A stretch of DNA of 64,000 bases, from assembly GCF_002849655.1 (NCBI RefSeq), contig NZ_PDNW01000012.1:1-64000 (forward strand), in the 5' to 3' direction. Source of the DNA: Pollutimonas subterranea. Lineage in GTDB: Bacteria > Pseudomonadota > Gammaproteobacteria > Burkholderiales > Burkholderiaceae_B. Under the pieces are notes generated by a model. The model was not told the origin of the DNA, did no database searches, and was given only the letters and a program-made list of their open reading frames with translations. This document shows, piece by piece, positions 56,141 to 64,000 of this stretch. The stretch's first letter is position 1; each line of letters starts with the position of its first letter. Made by a program: the position numbers and the translations under genes.

Positions 56141-57262
56141 TTATTGGCTGGCGTAGAAAAGCATCAGTGATCGACGTAGTTCGTCAATGACGGCGTAATG
56201 CCATAAACCCAGGCCCAGCAGGCAGGCCAGGCTGGACAGCATCAGCCCCCAGCGCAAGGCCATCGCCTGTTTGGCGACAGTGCCGAGGACCTGGGTACGA
56301 AGACGCTCGCCGCCCAGGACCAGGCCCGCCTGCAGCCCACGAGCCGTTACCATGTCAGCCAGGAACCAAAACTGTGCCCTATCGAGAAGGCCCGTATCGA
56401 AGGTATCTGCGCCCGCCATGCCTGCATCGATACGGGCCAGCATGGCGTTGATATGGCTGGCCTGCCATTTGGATGCGCCCGTACCCTGCATGATGAGAGC
56501 GGTGCGCAGCTGTGTCGATTCGCTTCCATCGCGACCGAGCACGATAGCGAGCAAAGTCAGAAAGCGCAGTGCCGCAACGTAGCGGTATACGCGCCACAGG
56601 GCGAACCTTTCCAGGCTGCGGCGCAACGGCCCACATGTATTGGGCAATGACCACAGTACGAGCAGGCTGCCACCCACGGTGAGGACTGCGATGAACGGCC
56701 AGTTGGCCTGAACGAGTTCTGAAAACCGAAGCAGGGACCGGGTAAGACCGCCATGGTATTCGGCCGGCACGGTGGAAAAAGTGCGCATCAGGCTCGGCAC
56801 CGTAAACCAGGGTACCGCCAGCACCATGCAAAATGCCAGAAGCAGCGCCATCGCACCCGACCATAAGGTTGCCGTCAGGATTGCTTTGGCGCGGGAGGTC
56901 AGCTGCAGCACGCGCGCCAGTTCCGCCAGTGTCCTGACCAGTGCGGCATTTCCGAATGATTGCGCCATCCTTATCAGGCCCAGCTCGTCTTGCGGAAAGC
57001 AGCCCAGCCATGTGGCGTACAGATCGCCGCCAGCCCCCTGATAGGTTTGACTCCACCGTCTCGATAACCTGCCCCGCACCGATTTCGCGCCATAACGCCT
57101 CGCATCCCGCTCGAAGATTTCCCTGAGCGTGCGACGTCCTTGCATGCCTTGCAGCAAAGCAGCAAGGTAATCGTAGTAATCGGCTCGAACACCGGCAAAC
57201 CGGAAGCAATCGAGAGCGTGTTGGATTGCTGTCAGCCAATGATCACGGGAACGGTCACTCAT
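56141..57262 (-). CDS. pilR: PilR-like type IVb pilus inner-membrane platform protein
   Basis: A 373-residue protein of the GspF/PilC/TadC superfamily with three main hydrophobic segments (about 140-160, 195-215, 345-362) and two cytoplasmic F domains. It anchors the assembly ATPase at the inner membrane. Its ATG overlaps the ATPase stop by 4 bp (ATGA), and it lies 28 bp before pilS. The cytoplasmic domains are divergent from type IVa PilC. Confidence 0.85.
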   Translation of the reverse strand: MSDRSRDHWLTAIQHALDCFRFAGVRADYYDYLAALLQGMQGRRTLREIFERDARRYGAKSVRGRLSRRWSQTYQGAGGDLYATWLGCFPQDELGLIRMAQSFGNAALVRTLAELARVLQLTSRAKAILTATLWSGAMALLLAFCMVLAVPWFTVPSLMRTFSTVPAEYHGGLTRSLLRFSELVQANWPFIAVLTVGGSLLVLWSLPNTCGPLRRSLERFALWRVYRYVAALRFLTLLAIVLGRDGSESTQLRTALIMQGTGASKWQASHINAMLARIDAGMAGADTFDTGLLDRAQFWFLADMVTARGLQAGLVLGGERLRTQVLGTVAKQAMALRWGLMLSSLACLLGLGLWHYAVIDELRRSLMLFYASQ

Positions 57263-59094
57263 GGCACCACCTTCAGCCGCGGGCTGGAAGGCCGTGGACC
57301 AGTACGGGGACCCGTACTCGAACGGGAATCCGAATGAAGATTGCGCAGGCGACGCTGCGTTTCAAACGCATGAAAGCGCAGCTCAATATCGCGCGGGTCT
57401 ATCAAGCCATGGCTGGCCTTCGCAATGGCACATTCCATGGACGAGCGCGTGCCGGCCGAGTCGTCGACTGAACGGGAGTTCCTGGCAGGCGTGCGCTCGA
57501 GTTCCGAATAGGAGTTGGCGCCGCGGCGTATGCCTTGCAAAAATGCGGGCCACAGTGCCGGCTCGATCATTTCCGCGACGACGGTACGGCCCGTGTACCC
57601 ATTCAGCTCCGTAACATGCCGCTTGATGCAGGAAGCACAGCCTTGGGGATTGCGTATGCGAAAGGATGCTATCGGCAAGTTATACAGATCCTCGATGAGG
57701 CAGAGCCAGTCGCGCCATTGTCCGGCACTACGACATGGGGCTTCGTGGTCCGCCACGCCATCGACCAGCGCCTGGGCCGGAAGAGAACAATGCGGACACA
57801 GCACCGGCAGAAGAGCCTGGCAGACAAGCAGCTTGAGCATCCCGGGCGCAGCCAGGAAATCGCGCGAGACACCAATGAAGTCGGAAGCCAGCCGCTCCGG
57901 CACTTGCGTTACGCATGGCGCATGCACGGTGGTGTAGACGTTGACGCCTGAACCGGCGAGATCCATGAATGCCCTACCGGTCTCCTGATCGCGTATCTCG
58001 CCCAACAGCACATCGCTCATGGCCGATCGCTTCAGCGCCCTGAGCTTGGACGCATAGTCTTGATGGGCGGCCGTGTCGAGGTTTCTGGCCACCGTGTTCT
58101 GTATGGCATCGGGAATAAGGTATTCCACGGGGTCTTCGATAGTAATCACCTTGCGGTGCGAAGGAAGACCCGCTATCAGGGAAGCCAGGGTGGTGGATTT
58201 TCCCGAGCCCACCGTACCGGCAAATACAATTGCGCCACCCTCAGACACCATTACCCGTTCGATCTGCGCGATCTGGTCGGGCAGGTAGCCGAGTTGTTCC
58301 AGCGTAGGCAGCTGCGCACACCCTTCCCGTTTCAGCAGACGCAGGCACACACTGGGCCCGCGTTCGGAGGACAGCGACGCCCACCGAAGCATGATGTCGC
58401 GGCCTTCCACCTGGCGAATGATGCTTCCCTGCTGCTCTATCGTTGGGTCGAACACGGCGCCATTGCCGCCGACAATATCCATCCATGCCACGGACAGCAT
58501 ATCCACCAGCAGACTGGTGGGCATGCGGCGAAAGCGCTCCGGAGACACATAGCGTCCTGAAATGGTGTACTTGACTTCAGACTCCGGCTCGCGCAGGCGC
58601 ACATTCACGTGCAGGTCACTGGCGCCGTTGCGCACGCCCCATTCGACGAGGTCGTGGAAGGCGTCTGCCAGGGCCGTCTTGGATTGTGCCAGGTGGACGC
58701 GGGGCTGACTGGCAAGCGATTGCGCCGTTATCTGCTTGCGCGCAATGGCCAGCAGCAAGGGCGCCGCCAAAACATAACGCGACGGGCTGGCAAGCGCCTG
58801 GCCCGACTTGATGATCAAATGGGCAAGTTCGTCGGCCTGATCGCTGCCTACATGTTCGCCGAGCGCGAAGATGGCAACGGTCTGGTCGGTCAATAGAACC
58901 GGGCATAGACGTGCAGCGAGTGCGTCGACATTGAACTGGCCGCTCAGCGAGCGAACAAAGCCGGGGCTCATATCGGCCAGTTCATTAGGACTGGACACGA
59001 CGACCGCTTGGGCGGCATCGAACCGCTCAGGCATCACCTGAAAGGCGGCGGGCGCGGCTGCCGGGTGGCGCCGCCACAAAGAGAATACAGCCAT
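57259..59094 (-). CDS. pilQ: PilQ-like type IVb pilus assembly ATPase
   Basis: A 611-residue GspE/PilB-superfamily ATPase powering pilus extension. Walker A is GTVGSGKSTT, the Asp/Walker B region LLGEIRDQETGRAF, with VITIEDPVEY and a His box (TTVHAP); a Cys pair (CPHC) of the zinc region is present. The ATG at 59094 follows GGAGGTAAATCGG; the longer frame runs into pilP. Named after R64 PilQ (an ATPase), not the type IVa secretin PilQ. Confidence 0.9.
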   Translation of the reverse strand: MAVFSLWRRHPAAAPAAFQVMPERFDAAQAVVVSSPNELADMSPGFVRSLSGQFNVDALAARLCPVLLTDQTVAIFALGEHVGSDQADELAHLIIKSGQALASPSRYVLAAPLLLAIARKQITAQSLASQPRVHLAQSKTALADAFHDLVEWGVRNGASDLHVNVRLREPESEVKYTISGRYVSPERFRRMPTSLLVDMLSVAWMDIVGGNGAVFDPTIEQQGSIIRQVEGRDIMLRWASLSSERGPSVCLRLLKREGCAQLPTLEQLGYLPDQIAQIERVMVSEGGAIVFAGTVGSGKSTTLASLIAGLPSHRKVITIEDPVEYLIPDAIQNTVARNLDTAAHQDYASKLRALKRSAMSDVLLGEIRDQETGRAFMDLAGSGVNVYTTVHAPCVTQVPERLASDFIGVSRDFLAAPGMLKLLVCQALLPVLCPHCSLPAQALVDGVADHEAPCRSAGQWRDWLCLIEDLYNLPIASFRIRNPQGCASCIKRHVTELNGYTGRTVVAEMIEPALWPAFLQGIRRGANSYSELERTPARNSRSVDDSAGTRSSMECAIAKASHGLIDPRDIELRFHAFETQRRLRNLHSDSRSSTGPRTGPRPSSPRLKVVP

Positions 59095-59099
59095 CCGAT

Positions 59100-59561
59100 T
59101 TACCTCCAAGCAGGAGACAGGCACAAGGTATGAGCTTCGTCCTTGCGCTCGAGTTGGACACATGAACCCGAAATGCCGCGTAGCTGATACGAGGCTGCGC
59201 TGGCCTTCATCCCGACCGGGAACGCGTGCCCGCGCATATATACATACGCCTGTGCGCCAATTTCAACTTCCGCCAGCAGCTTTTTCCCGACACCGTATAT
59301 GCCCACCAGCTTCAATGGCCCGCTACGCGACACCGGGCTTTCCCCTTCGCTGCCCTGCGCCCTCTTGTCGTCGTTGCGCAGCGATTTCCTCGCTCGGCCA
59401 AGTGCCAGGTCAGTTTCTATGCGCATCAACTCCCGCACGGACATCTGCTGGGCGGCAAGGCTGTCCACGGACGCCCAGGCAGCTCGCGGGCCGGCGGCGC
59501 ACAGGCCCAGAAACATGCCCAGGACAGCTGCCTCAATCAAGGGCTTGGCGGTGGTCTTCAT
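59100..59561 (-). CDS. pilP: PilP-like type IVb pilus protein
   Basis: A 153-residue exported protein with a signal (LIEAAVLGMFLGLCAAGPRAAWA) and a C-terminal domain LKLVGIYGVGKKLLAEVEI like the PilP/T2SS-C fold that links inner-membrane parts to the secretin. The start at 59561 overlaps pilO by 28 bp; an upstream ATG (59621) would put ~20 residues before the signal and is less likely. Between pilO and pilQ as in R64. Confidence 0.78.
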   Translation of the reverse strand: MKTTAKPLIEAAVLGMFLGLCAAGPRAAWASVDSLAAQQMSVRELMRIETDLALGRARKSLRNDDKRAQGSEGESPVSRSGPLKLVGIYGVGKKLLAEVEIGAQAYVYMRGHAFPVGMKASAASYQLRGISGSCVQLERKDEAHTLCLSPAWR

Positions 59562-60906
59562 CGCTGTCAGCCGGTACGATGGTCGGGCGGGATTCATGCG
59601 CAACAGACGTTTCGGTTTCATAGAGCACTCCTTCGAGGGACAGGTTCAAGCTGCTATTCTTCAAGCTTGGTTTATCAACGTCGCGTACTACCAGCAAGGC
59701 CTTGTTCCATTCAATGGATCCGGTATGCGGCAGCATCAGGCTGGCAGATCGCAAGGGACCGCTCAGCCGCAGCGATCGGGACAGGTACATGAGCAGTCCG
59801 GTCGGCTTTGGAAGCGCGCGGCCTTTTTCATCGTTGGGCACGGACAGGGGTAGCGGCGCGGGCCGGCCTATCTGCATCTGATTGAAGGCGGTCCGTATTG
59901 ATTGAAGCGAGCTGAACAGCTCGCGCTCATTATTCGCCAAGGTCTTCAAATGGACGGCACTGGCCGGAATGCTAAAGGAGTCTGCCTCCCATGCTGGCCG
60001 CGCCTGCTCGATTGAGGTGAACTCGACAAGCCAGTTTGCCGGCGCAGCGGCCAGAAATTCGCTGTTGCTGGCCTGCACAGTGCTTCTTTCGTAGCGCGCG
60101 TGGCATCGCCACTTTCGTGGTTGCGGGTTGCATTCAGCCTCCTTCAAGGCCCAACCGCCTACACGGACTGGTAATTGATGCAAGGTCTCAAGCAAGCTGC
60201 GTGTGCCCTGCACACCGTGAACCATACGGCCCTGTATGGTTTTATCGCGCGCGGCCTTCCAGGCCTGTACCGGGTCATCAAGCTCTTGTGCAGGAGACTG
60301 CGGAGCAGGACGAAAGTTCTGCCAAAGACGTGGCACCAGCAGTACAAGCACCAGCGCCAGCAAGAACACCTGTACCGGCCAAGGCAGGATAGGCGTCCAG
60401 CGCCGCAATGCCCGCAGACTGCTAGGGTGAGAGCTTGCCGCCTCGATGGCGCCCAGGCCAGGCTGCACTGGAGCCTGGGCATCGCCCAGCAGGACGAGCT
60501 GCGGATATGACTGCCGCAGTTCGGAAAGGACGAGTTGGGCGTCGGCACTTGAGCCAAACAGGCGATCTGTACGGGCGACCACAGCCCCTTCATGCACGGC
60601 GACAAGCCAGAACCCCGCGCCATCCAGCTCCAGCAGCAGAGCAATAGTTCCCGTGGAAAAAAGCTGGGCCACGTTTTGCGCTGCGGAGTGCAGGCTGGCG
60701 TTACGCTGGATGCGGCCGGCTTTCATCGTTGCGATGCCCACTGAACCTGCCGAGTCGCCCGCCAGCACAATATGCGTGGCCCGATGATGCCTTGCCAAAC
60801 GCAGACCCGCCCGCTCCACTTTGCCGCCGAGCAAGGGCAGCCATTGAAGACCGAACACCAGTGTGGCCGTAGTCAATGGCATGACAAGGAGTTCATCGCT
60901 GACCAT
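59533..60906 (-). CDS. pilO: PilO-like type IVb pilus inner-membrane protein
   Basis: A 457-residue protein resembling R64 PilO (PilO2 type): an N-terminal ~160-residue cytoplasmic actin-like/PilM-N-type part, one membrane helix (about 186-205) and a periplasmic domain. It would form the alignment complex with PilP. The ATG at 60906 follows AAGGATTC and lies 4 bp after the pilN stop. A separate pilM gene is absent, and the large cytoplasmic half may replace it (inference). Confidence 0.78.
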   Translation of the reverse strand: MVSDELLVMPLTTATLVFGLQWLPLLGGKVERAGLRLARHHRATHIVLAGDSAGSVGIATMKAGRIQRNASLHSAAQNVAQLFSTGTIALLLELDGAGFWLVAVHEGAVVARTDRLFGSSADAQLVLSELRQSYPQLVLLGDAQAPVQPGLGAIEAASSHPSSLRALRRWTPILPWPVQVFLLALVLVLLVPRLWQNFRPAPQSPAQELDDPVQAWKAARDKTIQGRMVHGVQGTRSLLETLHQLPVRVGGWALKEAECNPQPRKWRCHARYERSTVQASNSEFLAAAPANWLVEFTSIEQARPAWEADSFSIPASAVHLKTLANNERELFSSLQSIRTAFNQMQIGRPAPLPLSVPNDEKGRALPKPTGLLMYLSRSLRLSGPLRSASLMLPHTGSIEWNKALLVVRDVDKPSLKNSSLNLSLEGVLYETETSVAHESRPTIVPADSDEDHRQALD

Positions 60907-60910
60907 GCCG

Positions 60911-62500
60911 TTAGAATCCTTCTTCAACCTGTGCGGTGACGACCATCACCGTGGTCAGGTGCTGGGCCGTTACACGGTCGCTTCCGCCCAGCGCAATAGG
61001 AACGCCGGGATTCAGCCGGCGCCCTTCCGTTTCTTCCTGGCTGCGATCAAAGCCGGATATCACCAGGGGCTGTCCGGGTTGCAGCACCACCTGCTGCACG
61101 GTTCCATTCCCGTCTATGGTGATCTGCTGCAACTGCAAGGGATTGTCTTGGTCGCCGAACGTGACGGTCTTGAGCGGTTGCGCCACTGTGTTGTCGTAAG
61201 CCACCGACAGGAGGATCTGTCCATCGTCCTGTGCGTCCGGTACCAGCGTAATCAACGAACCCACTGTCTCCTCACTCTGGCTGACCGAGATCGACGGCAA
61301 GGCCATGCCCGAACTGGTAGAGAGCGCAGTCGTCTGGACCTTGTCGATATATGAGAAAGTCGTTCTCACAGCATGGGTGACGGGGCGACGGTTAAGCGTA
61401 AGTACCGGCATGCTGCTGCGGCGCACTACCCGGCCAACCTGGCTCAGTGCCTTGATGATGGCATCGGATCCCTGGAATGGGCCCTCATTGAGGCCCAGGC
61501 TCATGCTGGCGGTTTCAACCAAGCTGGAACCAGGCACCGCCAGGGTGGCCGCAACTTTGGCACTGGAGAACACCAGGTTCCAGTCCAACCCCGCCTCGGC
61601 ATTGTCGTTGACAGCAACGGTGACCTCTTCGAACACCAGGCGCACCCGGCGAGTCAGGGCTCGATTCTCGTGGTCGAGATATCGTCCGATACGCTGCAAG
61701 ACGTCAGGCGTATCGGTCACGACAATCGAGGAACTGCCGCCCGACTCGGCCACCAGCACACCCGCATGCGACAGAAAAGGTTCAATGCGCGCGCGCACGA
61801 CACTAAGCAGATCTTGCTTGCTGCTGCTCAGGACGGTTTTCGAGGTACTGACAAAACCCTCGGACTTACTGCTGCCGCCCAGGCCCAGGGACGCTTCCGC
61901 ACTGGCATTCAGGGTCAGGGCGCGCACATTGAAGACCCGGGTTTCAGTGCGATAGAACTCAATACGGCCATTCTGGTATCGCCACATGACTCCCAGCCGG
62001 GCACTGATCCGATCCAGTATCCGGGCCAGCGGCTCTGCGCCTCCGGATAGAGCAACAGTGGTGGGAGCCGCGACTGCACCGCCCTTCGCCGTTACGGCGA
62101 GACGGGGCGAGAAATGCTCCAAAGGCAGCAAGGCGTCGGGTCCCACATGAACCGGAATATCGGTTGCGGATGTAATGCGTTGAGCCAATCGCGATAAATC
62201 CATGGCTCCATCGGCGAACATCATTGTGGTGCTGACATTGGCTCTCAGGGCGGGCGGCAACGTTATTTCGCGTGCCAATGGCTCGGCCCGGCCCACAAGC
62301 CACGGCCGGTCCACAAGCTGGGCCGCCCGTCTTTCTTCCTGGCTTCCAACGGAACGGATAAACCCTTCATGCTGCCCCTGGACGGAGGAACGCACCTGGC
62401 TTATGGCGGCCACCATTTCCTGCATTCGTTCACCGATCGCACAGGCCGATAGGAAAATGCATGACACCGTCGCAGCCAGACAGCGAATCGGGGACATCAT
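60911..62500 (-). CDS. pilN: PilN-like secretin lipoprotein (type IVb pilus)
   Basis: A 529-residue outer-membrane secretin. A lipobox ends the signal (FLSACAIG), periplasmic N domains follow, then the secretin domain (PVLTLNRRPVTHAVRTTFSYIDK and SVSQSEETVGSLITLVP) through which the pilus exits. In R64 the secretin is the lipoprotein PilN. The ATG at 62500 overlaps the previous stop as ATGA, with a second ATG next to it. Confidence 0.88.
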   Translation of the reverse strand: MMSPIRCLAATVSCIFLSACAIGERMQEMVAAISQVRSSVQGQHEGFIRSVGSQEERRAAQLVDRPWLVGRAEPLAREITLPPALRANVSTTMMFADGAMDLSRLAQRITSATDIPVHVGPDALLPLEHFSPRLAVTAKGGAVAAPTTVALSGGAEPLARILDRISARLGVMWRYQNGRIEFYRTETRVFNVRALTLNASAEASLGLGGSSKSEGFVSTSKTVLSSSKQDLLSVVRARIEPFLSHAGVLVAESGGSSSIVVTDTPDVLQRIGRYLDHENRALTRRVRLVFEEVTVAVNDNAEAGLDWNLVFSSAKVAATLAVPGSSLVETASMSLGLNEGPFQGSDAIIKALSQVGRVVRRSSMPVLTLNRRPVTHAVRTTFSYIDKVQTTALSTSSGMALPSISVSQSEETVGSLITLVPDAQDDGQILLSVAYDNTVAQPLKTVTFGDQDNPLQLQQITIDGNGTVQQVVLQPGQPLVISGFDRSQEETEGRRLNPGVPIALGGSDRVTAQHLTTVMVVTAQVEEGF

Positions 62501-63351
62501 GAGGTCCCCGCGCCGGCGACGGTACGATTGCACTGTTGGGCATAGGGGACGATGCGCAAGACGCGGTTGGAGTAGAAGCATGGCCGCAAGGGCCGGTCCG
62601 CCAACTCGGTACTTGCTACAAGATCCTGCACCGCGAGCCTGAAACCAGGCTCGAACGTCGCCGAGGCCACAATGGGGATATCGGCATCGACGGCCCAGTG
62701 TTCGGGCTCAAACGTCCACCCGACCGATTGCGCCCAGCGCGACAGGGCCGAGCGCAGATTGAGGTCTTTGGGGCTGACGTCATAACGTTGCGTTGACTCA
62801 TCCGGCATGCCTGCTACCGGCAGCGTGATTGGTGGCGTGATCGTTGGGGTCGTCGTCGGCGTGGCAGCCGTCGTAACCGTGGAAATATCGACAGGCATTT
62901 CGGAAGAAATAGCAGGCGAAGCCACCGACAGTGCGGCTGGCAGGTCTGCGGGAACCACGGCCGCGGGCGGTTCGGCCGCAGGCTCATGCAGTCGTTCGAC
63001 CCGGCTTTGCAGTCGTCCTCCACGTAAGGCCAGCTTGGGCCATACGCCATTCAAGACCATATAAGGTCCTTCCTGCGTATAGGTCAAGGGACGATCGCCT
63101 GTGGCGGTATGTTCGAATACTGCCGGCAGGGGCTGCTGTGGCAGGAACTGCAACCAGGTCTTTTGTCCGTTGTCGAAAACCTGGACGGGGGCGACCGCCC
63201 TGTCGCCCGACAAACGCCATTCGAAGCTGTAGTGTGAAACCGGGTCGACGACCTGGTGATTCCTGGAGGGAATGACCAACGCCCATTCGGGCATGCCGGA
63301 GCACGCCGACAGGAATCCGGACAATATCGAAGCGACAAACATTCTGGCCAT
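62497..63351 (-). CDS. pilL: PilL-like lipoprotein joining VirB9/TrbG-like and TcpQ domains
   Basis: A 284-residue exported lipoprotein (lipobox SACSG near residue 17). Residues about 35-115 have the order and spacing of the C-terminal domain of VirB9/TrbG/CagX (PVQVFDNGQKTWLQF, PAVFEH, GPYMVLNGVWPKLALRGG). A Pro/Thr-rich linker (TPTTTPTITPPITLP) leads to a C-terminal TcpQ-like domain (WTFEPEHWAVDADIPIV). First gene of the pilus operon, in the place of R64 pilL. The start may be 63351 or 63342. The VirB9 match is from pattern only. Confidence 0.75.
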   Translation of the reverse strand: MARMFVASILSGFLSACSGMPEWALVIPSRNHQVVDPVSHYSFEWRLSGDRAVAPVQVFDNGQKTWLQFLPQQPLPAVFEHTATGDRPLTYTQEGPYMVLNGVWPKLALRGGRLQSRVERLHEPAAEPPAAVVPADLPAALSVASPAISSEMPVDISTVTTAATPTTTPTITPPITLPVAGMPDESTQRYDVSPKDLNLRSALSRWAQSVGWTFEPEHWAVDADIPIVASATFEPGFRLAVQDLVASTELADRPLRPCFYSNRVLRIVPYAQQCNRTVAGAGTS

Positions 63352-63522
63352 ATTCAGATCCAAGACAGAGGTCCACGCCACCTTGGCGTTGAAGCTATCT
63401 TGGGCGTCGCTCCGGGATGCCGCCAGTCAGACTTTTACGAATAGAGTCTTTTATCGCCTCGCCGCTGAAAAACTATTCCATACAAATCAGTCACTTGGAT
63501 AGATTCTTCGATCATAAATACA
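63352..63522 (-). other. Upstream region of the pil operon
   Basis: About 170 bp without a gene, AT-richer than the neighbours. The pil promoter should lie here, but I find no convincing -35/-10 pair; the flanking gene's tandem terminators end at 63523. Confidence 0.35.
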
Positions 63523-63559
63523 AAACACCCCATGGGCTGGAATTGCCCATGGGGTGTTT
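63523..63559 (-). terminator. Strong terminator hairpin (distal of two)
   Basis: A perfect 15-bp stem, AAACACCCCATGGGC (63523-63537) with GCCCATGGGGTGTTT (63545-63559), loop 7 bases. On the minus strand the stem runs into TTTTG. It probably ends the ugpB transcript. Confidence 0.85.
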
Positions 63560-63571
63560 CATGTCTTAGGT

Positions 63572-63606
63572 GAAAATGTTGGCGGCGCGCAACCGCCAAC
63601 ATTTTC
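63572..63606 (-). terminator. Hairpin directly after ugpB (proximal of two)
   Basis: A perfect 14-bp stem, GAAAATGTTGGCGG (63572-63585) with CCGCCAACATTTTC (63593-63606), loop 7 bases, beginning 4 bases past the ugpB stop. On the minus strand it ends in TTTTC. With the next hairpin it forms a tandem terminator. Confidence 0.75.
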
Positions 63607-63610
63607 TTCT

Positions 63611-64000
63611 TTACTGAAGCATGAGCTTGCCCGCTTCAGCAGATGCCGATTTGAGCGCCGTCACCGCCGGCTGCTTGCCATTGAAGGCCCCATCGAGTTT
63701 CTGCTGGAACATGGCCCGGATCTGCGGATAGTTCTTGATACGGAAACCGCGCGATGTGACCGCGGGCTTCGTCTCGTAGACGGCTACGAGCTGCTGCCAG
63801 TCACCCAGGTTCTTGTAGTATGACTTCTCGGTCTGGTCGAAAGCTTGCTTGGTCAAAGGCAGGAAGCCGGTATTCTGGAACCAATCGGCAGCTTGCTTTG
63901 GCTGGCTGAGCCAGGACAAGAGCTGAACGCTGGCTGCATCGCTTTCCTTGGACAGCCCCGATATCGCCCACAGCGCAGAGCCGCCCACGAAAGGATTTCC
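63611..64000 (-). CDS. ugpB: UgpB-like glycerol-3-phosphate ABC transporter binding protein (3' end, partial)
   Basis: The last 129 codons of a periplasmic solute-binding protein; the 5' part lies beyond the window. The visible segment (GFLPLTKQAFDQ, SRGFRIKNYPQIRAM, AVTALKSASAEAG) resembles the C-terminus of UgpB, which binds sn-glycerol-3-phosphate and its diesters for the UgpABCE importer. Other carbohydrate-binding members of the family remain possible. Confidence 0.8.
   Translation of the reverse strand, partial: GNPFVGGSALWAISGLSKESDAASVQLLSWLSQPKQAADWFQNTGFLPLTKQAFDQTEKSYYKNLGDWQQLVAVYETKPAVTSRGFRIKNYPQIRAMFQQKLDGAFNGKQPAVTALKSASAEAGKLMLQ

Overview
The window looks like a chromosomal segment of a betaproteobacterium of the order Burkholderiales, most likely family Alcaligenaceae (Bordetella / Achromobacter / Pusillimonas relatives). 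The reasons are the gene orders hfq-hflX-hflK-hflC-hisZ-purA, rpsU-dnaG-rpoD and der-bamB-yfgM-hisS-ispG-rodZ-rlmN-ndk, a sigma-70 factor with a long Lys/Ala-rich N-terminus, and codon use rich in G+C. This placement is inferred from content and order, not from a search.

Layout. 1-127: right end of an IS3-family insertion sequence cut by the window edge. 128-6120: nhaA behind a structured leader that may be a cation riboswitch, a PhnA-like zinc-ribbon protein, an FAD monooxygenase, a hemerythrin, two exported small proteins and a PrpA/B-like phosphatase. 6121-10773: an MlaC-like lipid-binding protein, a thioredoxin, a membrane PQQ glucose-type dehydrogenase, a small acidic protein and a LOG-family protein. 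10770-15159: an XRE-cupin regulator facing a BenE-type transporter across a pair of perfect operator palindromes, then PxpA (5-oxoprolinase A) and an ExaC-like aldehyde dehydrogenase facing an AcoR-like sigma-54 activator.

17413-46349 is core housekeeping, mostly on the minus strand: rpoD, dnaG and rpsU; a purine phosphoribosyltransferase, purA and hisZ; hflC, hflK, hflX and hfq; hisC, der, bamB, yfgM, hisS, ispG, a short rodZ, rlmN and ndk; then valS (plus), trmD, rimM, rpsP, tusA and alaS. Many neighbours overlap by 4 bp (ATGA, GTGA or TTGA), suggesting translational coupling.

46410-54496 is a purine-degradation island. puuE-uraD-xdhA-xdhB-xdhC read left and uraH-puuD read right from a shared 134-bp control region. 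Together they would take hypoxanthine/xanthine through urate, 5-hydroxyisourate and OHCU to allantoin and allantoate, using the membrane cytochrome-c-linked urate oxidase PuuD rather than soluble uricase.

54512-63351 is a complete-looking operon for an R64-thin-pilus-like type IVb pilus, in the order pilL, N, O, P, Q, R, S, V, with no own prepilin peptidase, retraction ATPase or shufflon recombinase. Its first gene appears to join a VirB9/TrbG-like domain to a TcpQ domain. The window ends inside a UgpB-like solute-binding protein gene followed by two tandem hairpins.

No rRNA, tRNA or CRISPR array was seen. The most interesting points are the structured nhaA leader, the twin operator at benE, the minimal type IVb pilus operon with its fusion lipoprotein, and the PuuD purine pathway.
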